Assembly (NCBI GenBank): GCA_964632135.1
Contig: CAZWEI010000003.1
Location: 1-51,039, forward strand
Direction of reading: 5' to 3'
Length of the DNA: 51,039 nucleotides
DNA from: JBFMAP01 sp964632135
Lineage (GTDB): Archaea; Micrarchaeota; Micrarchaeia; Burarchaeales; JBFMAP01
Below, one piece after another: positions 24,987 to 33,510 of this stretch. Both the position numbers and the translations under genes were made by a program. The notes under the pieces were generated by a model. It was not told the DNA's origin, did no database searches, and saw only the letters and a program-made list of their open reading frames with translations. Position 1 is the stretch's first letter. Every line of letters starts with the position of its first letter.

Positions 24987-26033
24987 ATGATTGTACGGGG
25001 CAGGCATTACCGAACTGTATGGATGGACGGCCCGCGGGTGCGAATGATAGACCAGAACGCGCTTCCGTTTGAGTTCAGGATTTTCGAGTCGCGCGATTTC
25101 AGGACTACGGCGCGGGCAATAAAGGACATGACCGTGCGCGGGGCTGGCGCGATCGGCGCCGCGGGCGCGTTCGGAATGGCGCAGGCTTTTTTGGAATGCG
25201 GGCGCGCACCGCAGATGCGCGCTGCGAGGAAAATCCTGGAATCCACCAGACCGACGGCAGTTTCGCTTTTCAAATCGATAAAAAGGGTTTATGACGTTGC
25301 GCGCAAGGCGGACGACGCGGGGGGCGCGGCTGCCCGCGAGGCGCAGAAAATCGCGGATGAGAACGTGGAGGAGGGAAGGAGGATTGGGGAGTTCGGCGAG
25401 AGGCTGCTGCGCGACGGCTCGAGGGTGCTGACGCACTGCAATGCCGGATGGCTCGCGTTCGTAGACTGGGGGTCGGCACTTGCACCGGTATATGCTGCAC
25501 GCAGGAAGGGGAGGAAGATTTTCGTTTATGCGAGCGAGACGAGGCCGCGTTCCCAGGGCGCAAGGCTTACCGCATGGGAATTGGGGAACGAGGGCGTGCC
25601 TTACAAAATAATCGTGGACGGCGCAAGCGCGCACGTGATGTCCAGGGGCGAGGTTGATGCCGTGATTGTTGGGGCCGACCGCATCGCGCGCAACGGGGAC
25701 ACGGCAAACAAGATCGGCACGCTTGAGAAGGCGATCGCCGCGCGCGAATACGGGGTGCCGTTCTACGTCGCCGCGCCAACCTCCACGATGGATATTGACG
25801 CGAGGAATGGCGGGGACATGAAAATTGAACACAGGGACGAGGATGAAGTTTTGAATCAAACGGGCAGAAGCAAACGAGGACGCGTTGAGAGATTTCTCGT
25901 ATGCGCTCCTGGCTCCCGCGCGCTCAATCCTGCGTTCGATGTCACGCCCGCGAGGTTCGTTTCGGGTTTCATAACAGAGCGCGGGCTCCTGCGCGCGCGC
26001 GATCTAAGAAGAATCGGCGGGAGTGCGTTATGA
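24987..26033 (+). CDS. mtnA: S-methyl-5-thioribose-1-phosphate isomerase
   Basis: 348 residues from the ATG at 24987; an upstream ATG at 24954 precedes the expected transcript start. It converts methylthioribose-1-phosphate to methylthioribulose-1-phosphate. The family's key residues are present: catalytic Cys in LTHCNAG and Asp in VIVGADRIARNGDTANKIGT, plus MTVRGAGAIGAAGAFGMA and YASETRPRSQGARLTAWEL. The related ribose-1,5-bisphosphate isomerase lacks several of these. It is 4 nt overlapped with the next gene (ATGA). Downstream enzymes (MtnB, MtnC, MtnD or an aldolase) are not in the window. Confidence 0.93.
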   Translation: MIVRGRHYRTVWMDGPRVRMIDQNALPFEFRIFESRDFRTTARAIKDMTVRGAGAIGAAGAFGMAQAFLECGRAPQMRAARKILESTRPTAVSLFKSIKRVYDVARKADDAGGAAAREAQKIADENVEEGRRIGEFGERLLRDGSRVLTHCNAGWLAFVDWGSALAPVYAARRKGRKIFVYASETRPRSQGARLTAWELGNEGVPYKIIVDGASAHVMSRGEVDAVIVGADRIARNGDTANKIGTLEKAIAAREYGVPFYVAAPTSTMDIDARNGGDMKIEHRDEDEVLNQTGRSKRGRVERFLVCAPGSRALNPAFDVTPARFVSGFITERGLLRARDLRRIGGSAL

Positions 26034-26413
26034 ACGAGGGGCAGATTGTCTTTGTCGCCGTGGTTCTCTCGGTTTTGGGGATAGCGTTTCTCTTCTTTTC
26101 CGCGCGCAACGTTCAGCCAGAACGTGTGAGAATAAGCGCGCTCAGCGAGGAAATGGCCGGGGGATACGCCGAGGTATGGGGCAGGCTCGGCAGCGCGTCA
26201 GCGCGCAACGGCGATGTTTTTCTCAGCGTGTGCGAGAGCGAGTGCATCAGCGTCGTGATTTTCGAGAGGGATGCGCGCGCGATGAACTACCCGAACCCCT
26301 ATCTTCTGAAGAAGGGCGACGAGGTCGTTATCCGCGGTCTCGTTAAAATTTATCACGGCGAGATTGAAATCGTTCCGTTCGGCGAGAACGCCATCGAGTT
26401 AAGGGCGAGCTGA
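26030..26413 (+). CDS. Membrane-anchored OB-fold protein
   Basis: 127 residues from the ATG at 26030, which overlaps the mtnA stop. One N-terminal helix (IVFVAVVLSVLGIAFLFFSA) is followed by a short linker and an OB-like barrel (AEVWGRLGSAS ... VFLSVCESECISVVIF ... KKGDEVVIRGLVKIYHGEIE). The barrel resembles small OB domains that bind nucleic acid or proteins. The next gene starts inside its stop codon (TGATG). The function is unknown, and the two cysteines in CESEC may be a metal or redox pair. Confidence 0.7.
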   Translation: MNEGQIVFVAVVLSVLGIAFLFFSARNVQPERVRISALSEEMAGGYAEVWGRLGSASARNGDVFLSVCESECISVVIFERDARAMNYPNPYLLKKGDEVVIRGLVKIYHGEIEIVPFGENAIELRAS

Positions 26414-27612
26414 TGGGATTGCTTGATGTTTTGTTTGGGCTTCTGCTCGGGCTAGCGTCAGGCGTGCTTCCGGGAATTCACACGAATACTGTTGTCGCTC
26501 TCCTCACGCAGAGCGAGATGGGGACGGTCTCGCTTCTCACAACGATCGTCGTGCTCGCGTGCGCGCGCGTGGTGTTTGAGTTGGTGCAGGCGATATTCCT
26601 CGCGATACCTGACGAAACGACGGTGGTGTCCGTTCTCCCGGGGCACAGGATGCTGATGGAGGGAAAGGGGTTCTACGCGCTCACTCTCTGCGTGTTCGCG
26701 TCTCTTCTCGCGCTCGTGCTCACCGTTGTTATGCTGCCTGTTTCATTTTTTGTATTCCCGGTTGCGTTTCGGATTATCGAGCCTTTTATGTTCTATGCGC
26801 TTCTCGTGATTTCGGTTGTGCTCCTCGCGAGCGAGCGCGGGATTGGAAAGATTGCGCGCGCAATACTCGTGTTTCTGCTCGCGGGCGCGCTCGGGTTTGT
26901 CGTGCTCACGTTCCCAATCGTACGCGAGCCGCTGTTCCCTTCCTTCTCTGGGCTGTTCGCGCTCAGTTCCATGCTCATCGCCGCAAGAGGAGGGGTTTCG
27001 ATACCAAAACAACGAGACGCGCAAGTTGAGATAAACGCGCGCGGGATATTGTTCTATGTTTTCATCGGCGTGCTGCTCGGGTTGTTCGCGGATTTATTTC
27101 CGGGCGTGAGCTCGCCTGCGCAGGTCGCGGTTCTCGCGTCAATTTTCCTTTTTCTTGACGCGCCAAAGTTTCTCGTGACAACGTCTGCAATAGCTGTTTC
27201 GCACACCATCTATTCGTTCGTTTCAATATGGACGATAGGAAAGGCGCGCACAGGCGCTGCCGTAGCAGTAAGAGATTTGGTGGGCGGAATGGGCTCTGAG
27301 TGGATTTTTTACATCATCGCACTCGCGGTCGTGGGAATCGCGGCAGCGTCAGTGCTCACGCTAATTTTGGGGAGACCGATTTTGAAATTGATAAGCGGGG
27401 CGGACGTGCGCAAATTAAATCTTATTTTAATTTTTTATCTTCTCGCGCTCGTGTTCGTGATAGAAGGCGCGCGAGGCATCCTTGTCGCGGCCGTCGCCAC
27501 GTGCATCGGGGTTCTTCCTCCGCTGCTCGGAGTGCGGAGGACGCACCTCATGGGGTTGATACTCGTTCCAGTAATTATAAACACGAGCGGTATGTTTTTA
27601 TATAACGCGTGA
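26413..27612 (+). CDS. TctA-like polytopic membrane protein (DUF112 family)
   Basis: 399 residues with about ten or more membrane helices. Two inverted halves each carry a proline-glycine loop, LASGVLPGIHTNT near residue 15 and LFADLFPGVSSPAQ near residue 218, which is the pattern of TctA-type tripartite tricarboxylate permeases. No TctB or TctC partner is visible, as is common for archaeal members. The substrate is unknown. It begins within the stop of the OB-fold gene, so it is translationally coupled. Confidence 0.8.
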   Translation: MGLLDVLFGLLLGLASGVLPGIHTNTVVALLTQSEMGTVSLLTTIVVLACARVVFELVQAIFLAIPDETTVVSVLPGHRMLMEGKGFYALTLCVFASLLALVLTVVMLPVSFFVFPVAFRIIEPFMFYALLVISVVLLASERGIGKIARAILVFLLAGALGFVVLTFPIVREPLFPSFSGLFALSSMLIAARGGVSIPKQRDAQVEINARGILFYVFIGVLLGLFADLFPGVSSPAQVAVLASIFLFLDAPKFLVTTSAIAVSHTIYSFVSIWTIGKARTGAAVAVRDLVGGMGSEWIFYIIALAVVGIAAASVLTLILGRPILKLISGADVRKLNLILIFYLLALVFVIEGARGILVAAVATCIGVLPPLLGVRRTHLMGLILVPVIINTSGMFLYNA

Positions 27613-27641
27613 GAATTATTTGCGTTGCTGATGGTGAAAAA

Positions 27642-28244
27642 ATGAAAAGAGAGTACGTGATTGGCATACTCGTCATACTTTTAATCGCCATAGTCTACTT
27701 GAGCACGTCAACGAAAAAAATCATAAACAAGGAGGAGGCCGAGAAGTTCGTGAGCGACGACCTGCGCGTTAATTACCCGACCGCGGACGTGCGCGAGATA
27801 ATCTCGAGCGAGAAGAGCGGGGATTTCTGGAACGTGAAGGCGCGCGTGACGTTCGGCTCTTCCACGCCCTGCCCGGTGAGGATTCACGTCTATTACAACG
27901 ATTACCCGCGTTTCGGTTTCATCCAGCGCGTTGAGAACATAACGAAGGACTGCGCCGTGTGCACCGGCGAGATGTCCTGCAACGTAATATACGATGAAGA
28001 GGCAATAATCGCTTCCCACACTTTTGAAGGGACTGGGGAGGTAAACACTTACGCGACAGATTACAGCGCCAAGGCGAGCGCGAAATTCTATCCGAGTTAC
28101 ATGGACTCTGGCGGCGCGAGCTACTCGGACGTCTGGGTCGTGGAGTGGAAAGCGGACTCGCAGCCGTACGATTTTGTCGTTATTCTGGGCAAGAACCAGA
28201 CAGAGAGAAAGGCGCTGAAAGTGATAAAGAATTACAAAAGTTAG
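27642..28244 (+). CDS. Membrane-anchored extracytoplasmic protein of unknown function
   Basis: 200 residues from the ATG at 27642, chosen for GGTGA four bases upstream; an in-frame GTG at 27609 overlaps the previous gene. One N-terminal helix (YVIGILVILLIAIVYLS), then an exported domain with a cluster of four cysteines (STPCPVRI, KDCAVCTGEMSC) that could bind metal or form disulphides. Family not recognised. Probably the last gene of the run that starts with mtnA. Confidence 0.65.
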   Translation: MKREYVIGILVILLIAIVYLSTSTKKIINKEEAEKFVSDDLRVNYPTADVREIISSEKSGDFWNVKARVTFGSSTPCPVRIHVYYNDYPRFGFIQRVENITKDCAVCTGEMSCNVIYDEEAIIASHTFEGTGEVNTYATDYSAKASAKFYPSYMDSGGASYSDVWVVEWKADSQPYDFVVILGKNQTERKALKVIKNYKS

Positions 28245-28260
28245 CGCGCGTACAGCGAAA

Positions 28261-28270
28261 ATTTTATATT
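28261..28270 (+). promoter_or_regulatory. TATA box of the deoxyhypusine synthase gene
   Basis: TTTTATATTTG lies about 40 bases upstream of the ATG at 28307. GGTGA at 28299-28303 is the ribosome binding site. Confidence 0.55.
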
Positions 28271-28306
28271 TGATTCGCTTTAAATTTATTCTACTTCGGT
28301 GAATTC

Positions 28307-29377
28307 ATGGGCAACAAATTTTTGAAAGAACCGACAGAACCCGTTGATGTCAGCGAAAAAACCGTCGGCGAGCTGCTGAGCGCGATGCTCAAGACCGGCT
28401 TTCAGGGTAGAAAACTCGCCGAGTGCGTGGAAATTTGGAAGGACATGCTGCGCGAGGAGAAGATAACGATTTTCATGGGGCTCTCGGGCGCGATGGTGCC
28501 TGCGGGCATGCGACGCATCCTCGCGTATATAGTGAAAAACAGGATGATTGACGTCCTCGTATCCACAGGCGCGAACCTGTACCACGACGCCCATGAGGCG
28601 CTTGGGCGCGAGCACTGGGTCGGGACTCATGTGGTCGATGACGACGAACTTTTCAAGAGCAGGGTGGACAGGATATACGATGTTTTTGCCGACGAGCAGG
28701 AGTTTTTCAAAACCGACCTGTTCCTCGAGAACGAGTTCTTCACAACGCTTGAGGACAGGACCTACTCCTCGCGCGAGGTCTGCTACCTGCTTGGGAAAAA
28801 ACTTAGCGAGAGCCAGAAGGAAGAATCGGTGCTCGGGGCCGCGTATGGCGCGAACGTTCCCGTCTTCTGCCCTGCGATAGGCGACAGCATGGTCGGCGTG
28901 TCTGCAATGTTCTCGAGGCTGAAACACAAGCGCAATTTTGTTTTCGACCATCTCCGGGACGTTGAAGAGAGCGGCTGGATAACCGCGAAATCGGACAGAA
29001 CCGGCGTCGTGTATATAGGCGGCGGGGTCCCGAAGAATTTCATACAGCAGACGGCAGTCTTCGCCAACTACATGCTCTCCCGCAAACTTCTCATGTCCGA
29101 CGAGCCTGTTTGGAACGGCGTTGACCAGAGCCACAGGTACGCGATTCAGATAACCGCGGATTCGCCGCAGTGGGGCGGGCTGAGCGGATGCACGTTCGAG
29201 GAAGCGAAGTCCTGGGGGAAGATTTCAGCGCACGCAAAAAAGGCGACCTGCTTCTCTGACGCGACAATCGCGCTTCCGCTAATAGCGCACGGGCTGCTTG
29301 ACGCCCCTAGAAGAAGGTTTGTGCCGAGGTTCGATTTTGAGAACAAAGGAAAAGTGGAGTACGTCAAATTCCAATAA
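28307..29377 (+). CDS. dys: Deoxyhypusine synthase
   Basis: 356 residues. Uses NAD and spermidine to modify one lysine of translation factor aIF5A. The family's FMGLSGAMVPAGMRRIL, VSTGANLYHDAHEALG, the binding segment GVDQSHRYAIQITADSPQWG and the catalytic lysine in AKSWGKIS (Lys305) are all present. It lies tail to tail with the ABCE1 gene, 28 bases apart. The aIF5A gene itself is not in the window. With ABCE1 and Pelota it makes a set acting on elongation, stalling and recycling. Confidence 0.96.
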   Translation: MGNKFLKEPTEPVDVSEKTVGELLSAMLKTGFQGRKLAECVEIWKDMLREEKITIFMGLSGAMVPAGMRRILAYIVKNRMIDVLVSTGANLYHDAHEALGREHWVGTHVVDDDELFKSRVDRIYDVFADEQEFFKTDLFLENEFFTTLEDRTYSSREVCYLLGKKLSESQKEESVLGAAYGANVPVFCPAIGDSMVGVSAMFSRLKHKRNFVFDHLRDVEESGWITAKSDRTGVVYIGGGVPKNFIQQTAVFANYMLSRKLLMSDEPVWNGVDQSHRYAIQITADSPQWGGLSGCTFEEAKSWGKISAHAKKATCFSDATIALPLIAHGLLDAPRRRFVPRFDFENKGKVEYVKFQ

Positions 29378-29404
29378 GCGCGCGGCAACGCATGCCTCGC
29401 TCCG

Positions 29405-31180
29405 TTATTTTTCTGAATCCAGGTAGTAGTATTCGCCGCTCTCCTTCTGCTCGCGATCCATGACCGAGCCCGGCTTGTTCACGCGCGGGCGCGTCGTGTC
29501 CTTGTCGCGCCTCAGCGTGATGTCCACTGCTTTGAGGAATTTGTTCATGCCCTCCCTCTTTTCCCGCGGATTGCTCGCAACTCCGCGCACGCCAGGCTCG
29601 CCGTCAAAAACGATGAGCCTGCTGGAAATCGCGTCTACGAGCACGATGTCGTGGTCGACCACGAACGCGATTTTCCCGTTCGCGTCGATTATTTTCTTGA
29701 GCATGTCCGCGAACCTGAGCCTCTGCTCTATGTCAAGAAATGCTGACGGCTCGTCGAAAAGATAGATGTCGGCGGGCTGGCTCGCGCACAGCGAAATAGC
29801 AACTCGCTGAAGTTCGCCGCCGCTGAGCGCGCCAACCTTTTTGTCCATCAACTCACCAACGTCCATGACCCTTTTCGCGTGGTTCTCGAAAACCTCCCTG
29901 TCGATTTTCGCGTCAGCGAACAGTTCGCCGACAGTCCCAGTAAAATCAGATTCGACATACTGCGGCTTGTAAGAGATTTTCAATTCGCGGGGCGCTTCTC
30001 CAATGTCCGGCTTCTCAACGCCTGCGAGAAGTTTTATGAACGAGGATTTCCCTATCGCGTTCTCGCCCACGATTCCGATTATCTCGCCAGTGCGCGCGTC
30101 GCCGGGCAGGCATGAGAGGTGGAAACCCCCGTAAGTTTTTTCCATCGCCTCGTAGGTGAGCGCTGGCGCGCCCTTGCTCTCCCCGCCTGCTGCACGAGCC
30201 TCAAACGAAATCCTGTAATCCCTGAACTTCACGTTCTCGTCCTTTAGGAATCCCTCCAAGTATTCGTTTATCCCGTTGCGCACGCCCTTCAGCGATGAGA
30301 CGACCCCGTATGCGCCCTCGCACCCGTAGAAAACTTGGATGTACTCGCTCATGTAATCAAGAACAGCGAGGTCGTGCTCAACAACGATGACCGATTTCCC
30401 CTCCTGCTCGGCGAGCCCTTTGATGTGGCGCGCGATTTTCATCCTCTGGCGTATGTCGAGGTAGCTGCTCGGCTCGTCGAAGTAGTAAACGTCCGCGCTG
30501 CGCATGAAGGCGGCGCAGATTGCAGCGCGCTGCAGTTCGCCGCCGCTGAGAACGCCAATTTTTCTGTCAAGGCACGCCTCCAATTCAAATGTTTTTACTG
30601 CTTCGAGCATGATTTTCCGCTCGTCGGAAAGTTTGAGCATCTCGCGCACGGTGCCGTCGAAAACCTCCGCAATCTTGCCCACATTCTGCAGTTTGTAACT
30701 AACGCGCGCGCCTCTATCCAATTCGAGGAAATAGTTCTGAATCTCCTGCCCCTTGAACTGAGAAATTATCTCCCGCAAATCCGTCTCCTCTTGATCGTAC
30801 TTCCCTAAATTGGGTTTCAGTTTCCCGCTGAGAATCTTGAGCGCCGTGCTCTTTCCCATCCCGTTCGCGCCTATGAGCCCGACAACCGCGTTTTTCTTCG
30901 GGAGAGGGAGGTTGTACAGCCTGAACGCGTTCGCGCCGTACTGGAAAACCAGTTTCCCCTTCTCCTCGAGAAGGTTGATGATTTTGAGCGCGCCGACAGG
31001 GCATTTCTTCGGGCATATGCCGCAGCCTGTGCAGAGAGTTTCTGAAATGAGCGGAAAGCCCTCGCCGTCCTTTGTGATGGTCTCGTCGCCCATCCGCACG
31101 CCCGGGCAGTATTTTATGCACACGTAGCCGCACTGCTCGCGCGTGCATTTGCTCTTATCCACGATGGCGATTCTTACCAT
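29405..31180 (-). CDS. abce1: ABCE1 / Rli1 ribosome recycling ATPase
   Basis: 591 residues, usual size. N-terminal Fe-S domain with two 4Fe-4S sets: Cys12, 17, 21, 25 and Cys50, 53, 56, 60. Two ABC domains follow: P-loop 1 GANGMGKST at residues 104-112 and P-loop 2 GENAIGKSS, each with an LSGGELQR signature. It splits 70S ribosomes after termination or Pelota-mediated rescue. A 63-residue membrane protein gene lies 10 bases upstream, and pelA diverges just beyond that, so partner proteins are side by side. Confidence 0.97.
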   Translation of the reverse strand: MVRIAIVDKSKCTREQCGYVCIKYCPGVRMGDETITKDGEGFPLISETLCTGCGICPKKCPVGALKIINLLEEKGKLVFQYGANAFRLYNLPLPKKNAVVGLIGANGMGKSTALKILSGKLKPNLGKYDQEETDLREIISQFKGQEIQNYFLELDRGARVSYKLQNVGKIAEVFDGTVREMLKLSDERKIMLEAVKTFELEACLDRKIGVLSGGELQRAAICAAFMRSADVYYFDEPSSYLDIRQRMKIARHIKGLAEQEGKSVIVVEHDLAVLDYMSEYIQVFYGCEGAYGVVSSLKGVRNGINEYLEGFLKDENVKFRDYRISFEARAAGGESKGAPALTYEAMEKTYGGFHLSCLPGDARTGEIIGIVGENAIGKSSFIKLLAGVEKPDIGEAPRELKISYKPQYVESDFTGTVGELFADAKIDREVFENHAKRVMDVGELMDKKVGALSGGELQRVAISLCASQPADIYLFDEPSAFLDIEQRLRFADMLKKIIDANGKIAFVVDHDIVLVDAISSRLIVFDGEPGVRGVASNPREKREGMNKFLKAVDITLRRDKDTTRPRVNKPGSVMDREQKESGEYYYLDSEK

Positions 31181-31190
31181 AAAATCAGCG

Positions 31191-31382
31191 TCAAATCAGG
31201 AAAAGCAGAAGACCGAGGAGTATGAGGAATATCGCGAGCGCGCAGGCCAATCCCTCGAGCATGACCACGAGCAGGTTATACGCGCCCTGCGGGGTAAATC
31301 CCCCGAACGCGAACTGCAGCATCCCTGCTAGCAAAATTAGCCCGACTAGGATGAACAGCACGCCGAATTTCGGAATCCTCAT
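31191..31382 (-). CDS. Small two-helix membrane protein next to ABCE1
   Basis: 63 residues. Two hydrophobic helices (FGVLFILVGLILLAGMLQFA and LVVMLEGLACALAIFLILLGLL) separated by GGFTPQGAYN. No family recognised. It precedes the ABCE1 gene by 10 bases on the same strand and shares the divergent promoter region with pelA. Confidence 0.65.
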   Translation of the reverse strand: MRIPKFGVLFILVGLILLAGMLQFAFGGFTPQGAYNLLVVMLEGLACALAIFLILLGLLLFLI

Positions 31383-31445
31383 GGTATTAATTTATTATCA
31401 TCGTTATTTAAAAGTTTTGTAAAGATGTCTCGTGGGACGATTGAG

Positions 31446-32486
31446 ATGAAAGTCATCCATTTCGACAAAAACACCGGCGAACTGAAACTCGTCGCGCACA
31501 CCACAGAGGATTTGTGGCATGTTGAGCGCGTGCTCGAGCCAGGCGACTTGGTCTCTTCAAAATCGTTCAGGCGCTTCAAGCTCGACGAGGGCGAGAGCGG
31601 GGAGAAGAAGCCCGTGCACGTCGAGGTTGAAGTTGAGAAAGTGGAGTTCCACCGCGAGCTTAATCGCCTTCGCATTACGGGAAAAATTCTGCGCGGGACG
31701 CCCGAGGAATACGTTCAAATCGGCAGTTACCACACGGTTGATGTCGAGTTCGACCGGCCTTTCGCGATAATAAAGAAGGAATGGAAGAAGCATCAGCTGG
31801 ACAGGCTTTACAACGCTGAGAAGAGCACGCGCAGGCCAATGCTCGCGATACTCGTTATCGATGACGAGAACGCGACGTTCGCGCTCGTGAAGGACTACGG
31901 GGTTGATTTTGGCGTTGAACTGGCGAGCGGGACTTCGAAGCGCGACGAGAAGTTCGAGGAGAAGAGGAAACAATACATGGGCGACATTCTCGCGAAACTG
32001 AAGACGCTCGAGGTTAGCAAAATCATCGTCGCAGGTCCGGGGTTCGCGAAGGATAATTTGAAGAAAATTGTCGCTGAGCGCGAGCCCGAGCTCGCGAAGA
32101 AAATCGTTTTCGAAACCTGCAGCACGTCCGAGAAGAGCGGCGTGTATGAGTTGCTGAAGAGGGGCGTGATCTCAAAGGTGGCGGGAGAGGAGCGCGTGGA
32201 GAGGGAGTTCAAACTCATGGAAGAGCTTCTCACTGAAATTTCAAAGGAGAGCGGGCTCGCAGCGTATGGAATTGAGGAGATAAGGAAGGCGGTTGAATAC
32301 TGCGCGCTCAAGGAGCTTTTCGTGGCAGACGAGGCTCTGCGAAAAAATAAGGAAATTGAAAAACTGATGGAGGAGGCGGAAAGAAAGAAAACGAAAATAA
32401 CGATTTTCAGCGCAGAGGACGACGCGGGAAGACAGTTGGCGGGGCTGGGCGGAATTGCGGGGATTTTGAGGTTTAAAATCAGCTAG
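31446..32486 (+). CDS. pelA: Pelota / aDom34 mRNA surveillance and ribosome rescue factor
   Basis: 346 residues from the ATG at 31446 (MKVIHFDKNTGELKL), where archaeal Pelotas normally begin; an ATG at 31425 adds seven residues and lies only 17 bases from the TTATTTAAAA box, which argues against it. N-terminal Sm-like domain with DLWHVERVLEPGD, a central release-factor-like domain (VAGPGFAKDNLKK) and a C-terminal eRF1 domain 3 (KAVEYCALKELFVADEALRK). No GGQ, as expected. It enters empty A-sites of stalled ribosomes and recruits ABCE1, encoded next door. Confidence 0.95.
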   Translation: MKVIHFDKNTGELKLVAHTTEDLWHVERVLEPGDLVSSKSFRRFKLDEGESGEKKPVHVEVEVEKVEFHRELNRLRITGKILRGTPEEYVQIGSYHTVDVEFDRPFAIIKKEWKKHQLDRLYNAEKSTRRPMLAILVIDDENATFALVKDYGVDFGVELASGTSKRDEKFEEKRKQYMGDILAKLKTLEVSKIIVAGPGFAKDNLKKIVAEREPELAKKIVFETCSTSEKSGVYELLKRGVISKVAGEERVEREFKLMEELLTEISKESGLAAYGIEEIRKAVEYCALKELFVADEALRKNKEIEKLMEEAERKKTKITIFSAEDDAGRQLAGLGGIAGILRFKIS

Positions 32487-33510
32487 CGAGATATGTTTCG
32501 ATATCTCTCATCAGTGCTTGTAACTTCTTGAACACGTCTGGGCTAAAAGATTCGCCGGTGTACGCGAGAAAATCTATCTGGGCGCGTGGAAGCTGCCGTA
32601 TTGTTTTTTTCAAACCGTAAAGAAAGTCCTTCGAATCCGTAGTAAAAAGTTTATTCACCAGAATTGGCGTTATTTTCCCTTCGACCACGAGATTGTTGAA
32701 CTCCTCGTTTTTGAAACTAACTTCTCCATTCTTAAGCAGAGATAGAAACTCGCGTTCTATGAAGTAATACCCCTTGCTTAGATATTCGTGGTTCATTCCC
32801 AACTCATCTGAAGTGATGCGACCTTCGATTATTTTTTTGTTAAGTTCAGCATCATAAAACGCGAGCTTGCCCTCTCTCACAAGCCGCATCACTTGCTCCT
32901 TCTTCATCCCATTAGAGGGTGTAAAGCGAATGTGCGATTTGTCGCATATCGCGAGCGTTATCAGCTCGTGGCTGTCTTTTCCATAAGTTTTTTTCATGAA
33001 CCTGTTCAGCAGTTTATAGGTTCCTGTGATTGAGCTGCCGCTTAGTACCTCGTCAACCAAGATTAGTTTGGGTCTTGTGATTCCGCGCTTGTCAAAGAAG
33101 TCTTTTATTTCGTCCAGGTATTTGGAGAATATTTCTTCCCTGTTCTTGAAGACGAGCCCTTTGTCTACGGCAACTCTCTTGCTGAAATAATGGCTTGAGA
33201 ACGGAGGGTATTTGAAAATGGGAAGTTTGCTCGACTGACCTTCAAGCGAAGCCGCAAGCTGTATTACCTTTGCTAGAGGCCACGCGCCCCGCAGCGGGAA
33301 CAATGCCAGGTCGGATTTCTCTTCTGTTAGTCTCTCTTTTGCCCGGGTAAGCCCGAACATATAGCTGACAGTGTTTCTTACGTGGGTTATTGTAGCGCGA
33401 TCTGGGCGAGACTGGCGTTCCAGCACTTTCCGGAATAGTTTTTCCTCTGTCACATCTCCTTTTTTTTGTATTTTCAGGGTTTTTGTATGCGTGCAATCAC
33501 CTAAGAACAT
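32479..33510 (-). CDS. Phosphoribosyltransferase-like protein, short paralogue
   Basis: 343 residues. A PRTase-like core is visible: LALFPLRGAW, then KLILVDEVLSGSSITGTYK, which resembles the PRPP loop of type I phosphoribosyltransferases with DE in place of the acidic pair and SGSS in place of TGxT. The rest aligns along its length with residues about 440-734 of the upstream gene, including FKYPPFSSHYFSK against FKEPPFSGDYFRK. After the core come two copies of a 45-50 residue unit (ELNKKIIEGRIT..EL and EFNNLVVEGKIT..LV). It starts inside the end of the larger gene (14-base overlap), so both are on one messenger. Enzyme activity is not proven. A/T-rich, unlike the neighbours. Confidence 0.6.
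   Translation of the reverse strand: MFLGDCTHTKTLKIQKKGDVTEEKLFRKVLERQSRPDRATITHVRNTVSYMFGLTRAKERLTEEKSDLALFPLRGAWPLAKVIQLAASLEGQSSKLPIFKYPPFSSHYFSKRVAVDKGLVFKNREEIFSKYLDEIKDFFDKRGITRPKLILVDEVLSGSSITGTYKLLNRFMKKTYGKDSHELITLAICDKSHIRFTPSNGMKKEQVMRLVREGKLAFYDAELNKKIIEGRITSDELGMNHEYLSKGYYFIEREFLSLLKNGEVSFKNEEFNNLVVEGKITPILVNKLFTTDSKDFLYGLKKTIRQLPRAQIDFLAYTGESFSPDVFKKLQALMRDIETYLAS

Noticed and set aside
26793..27605. Several Arg/Ser-rich frames overlapping the TctA-like gene
   Set aside because: Off-frame shadows of a membrane protein gene.
28286..29134. 282-residue frame antisense to deoxyhypusine synthase
   Set aside because: Shadow of a clear enzyme gene; no start signals.
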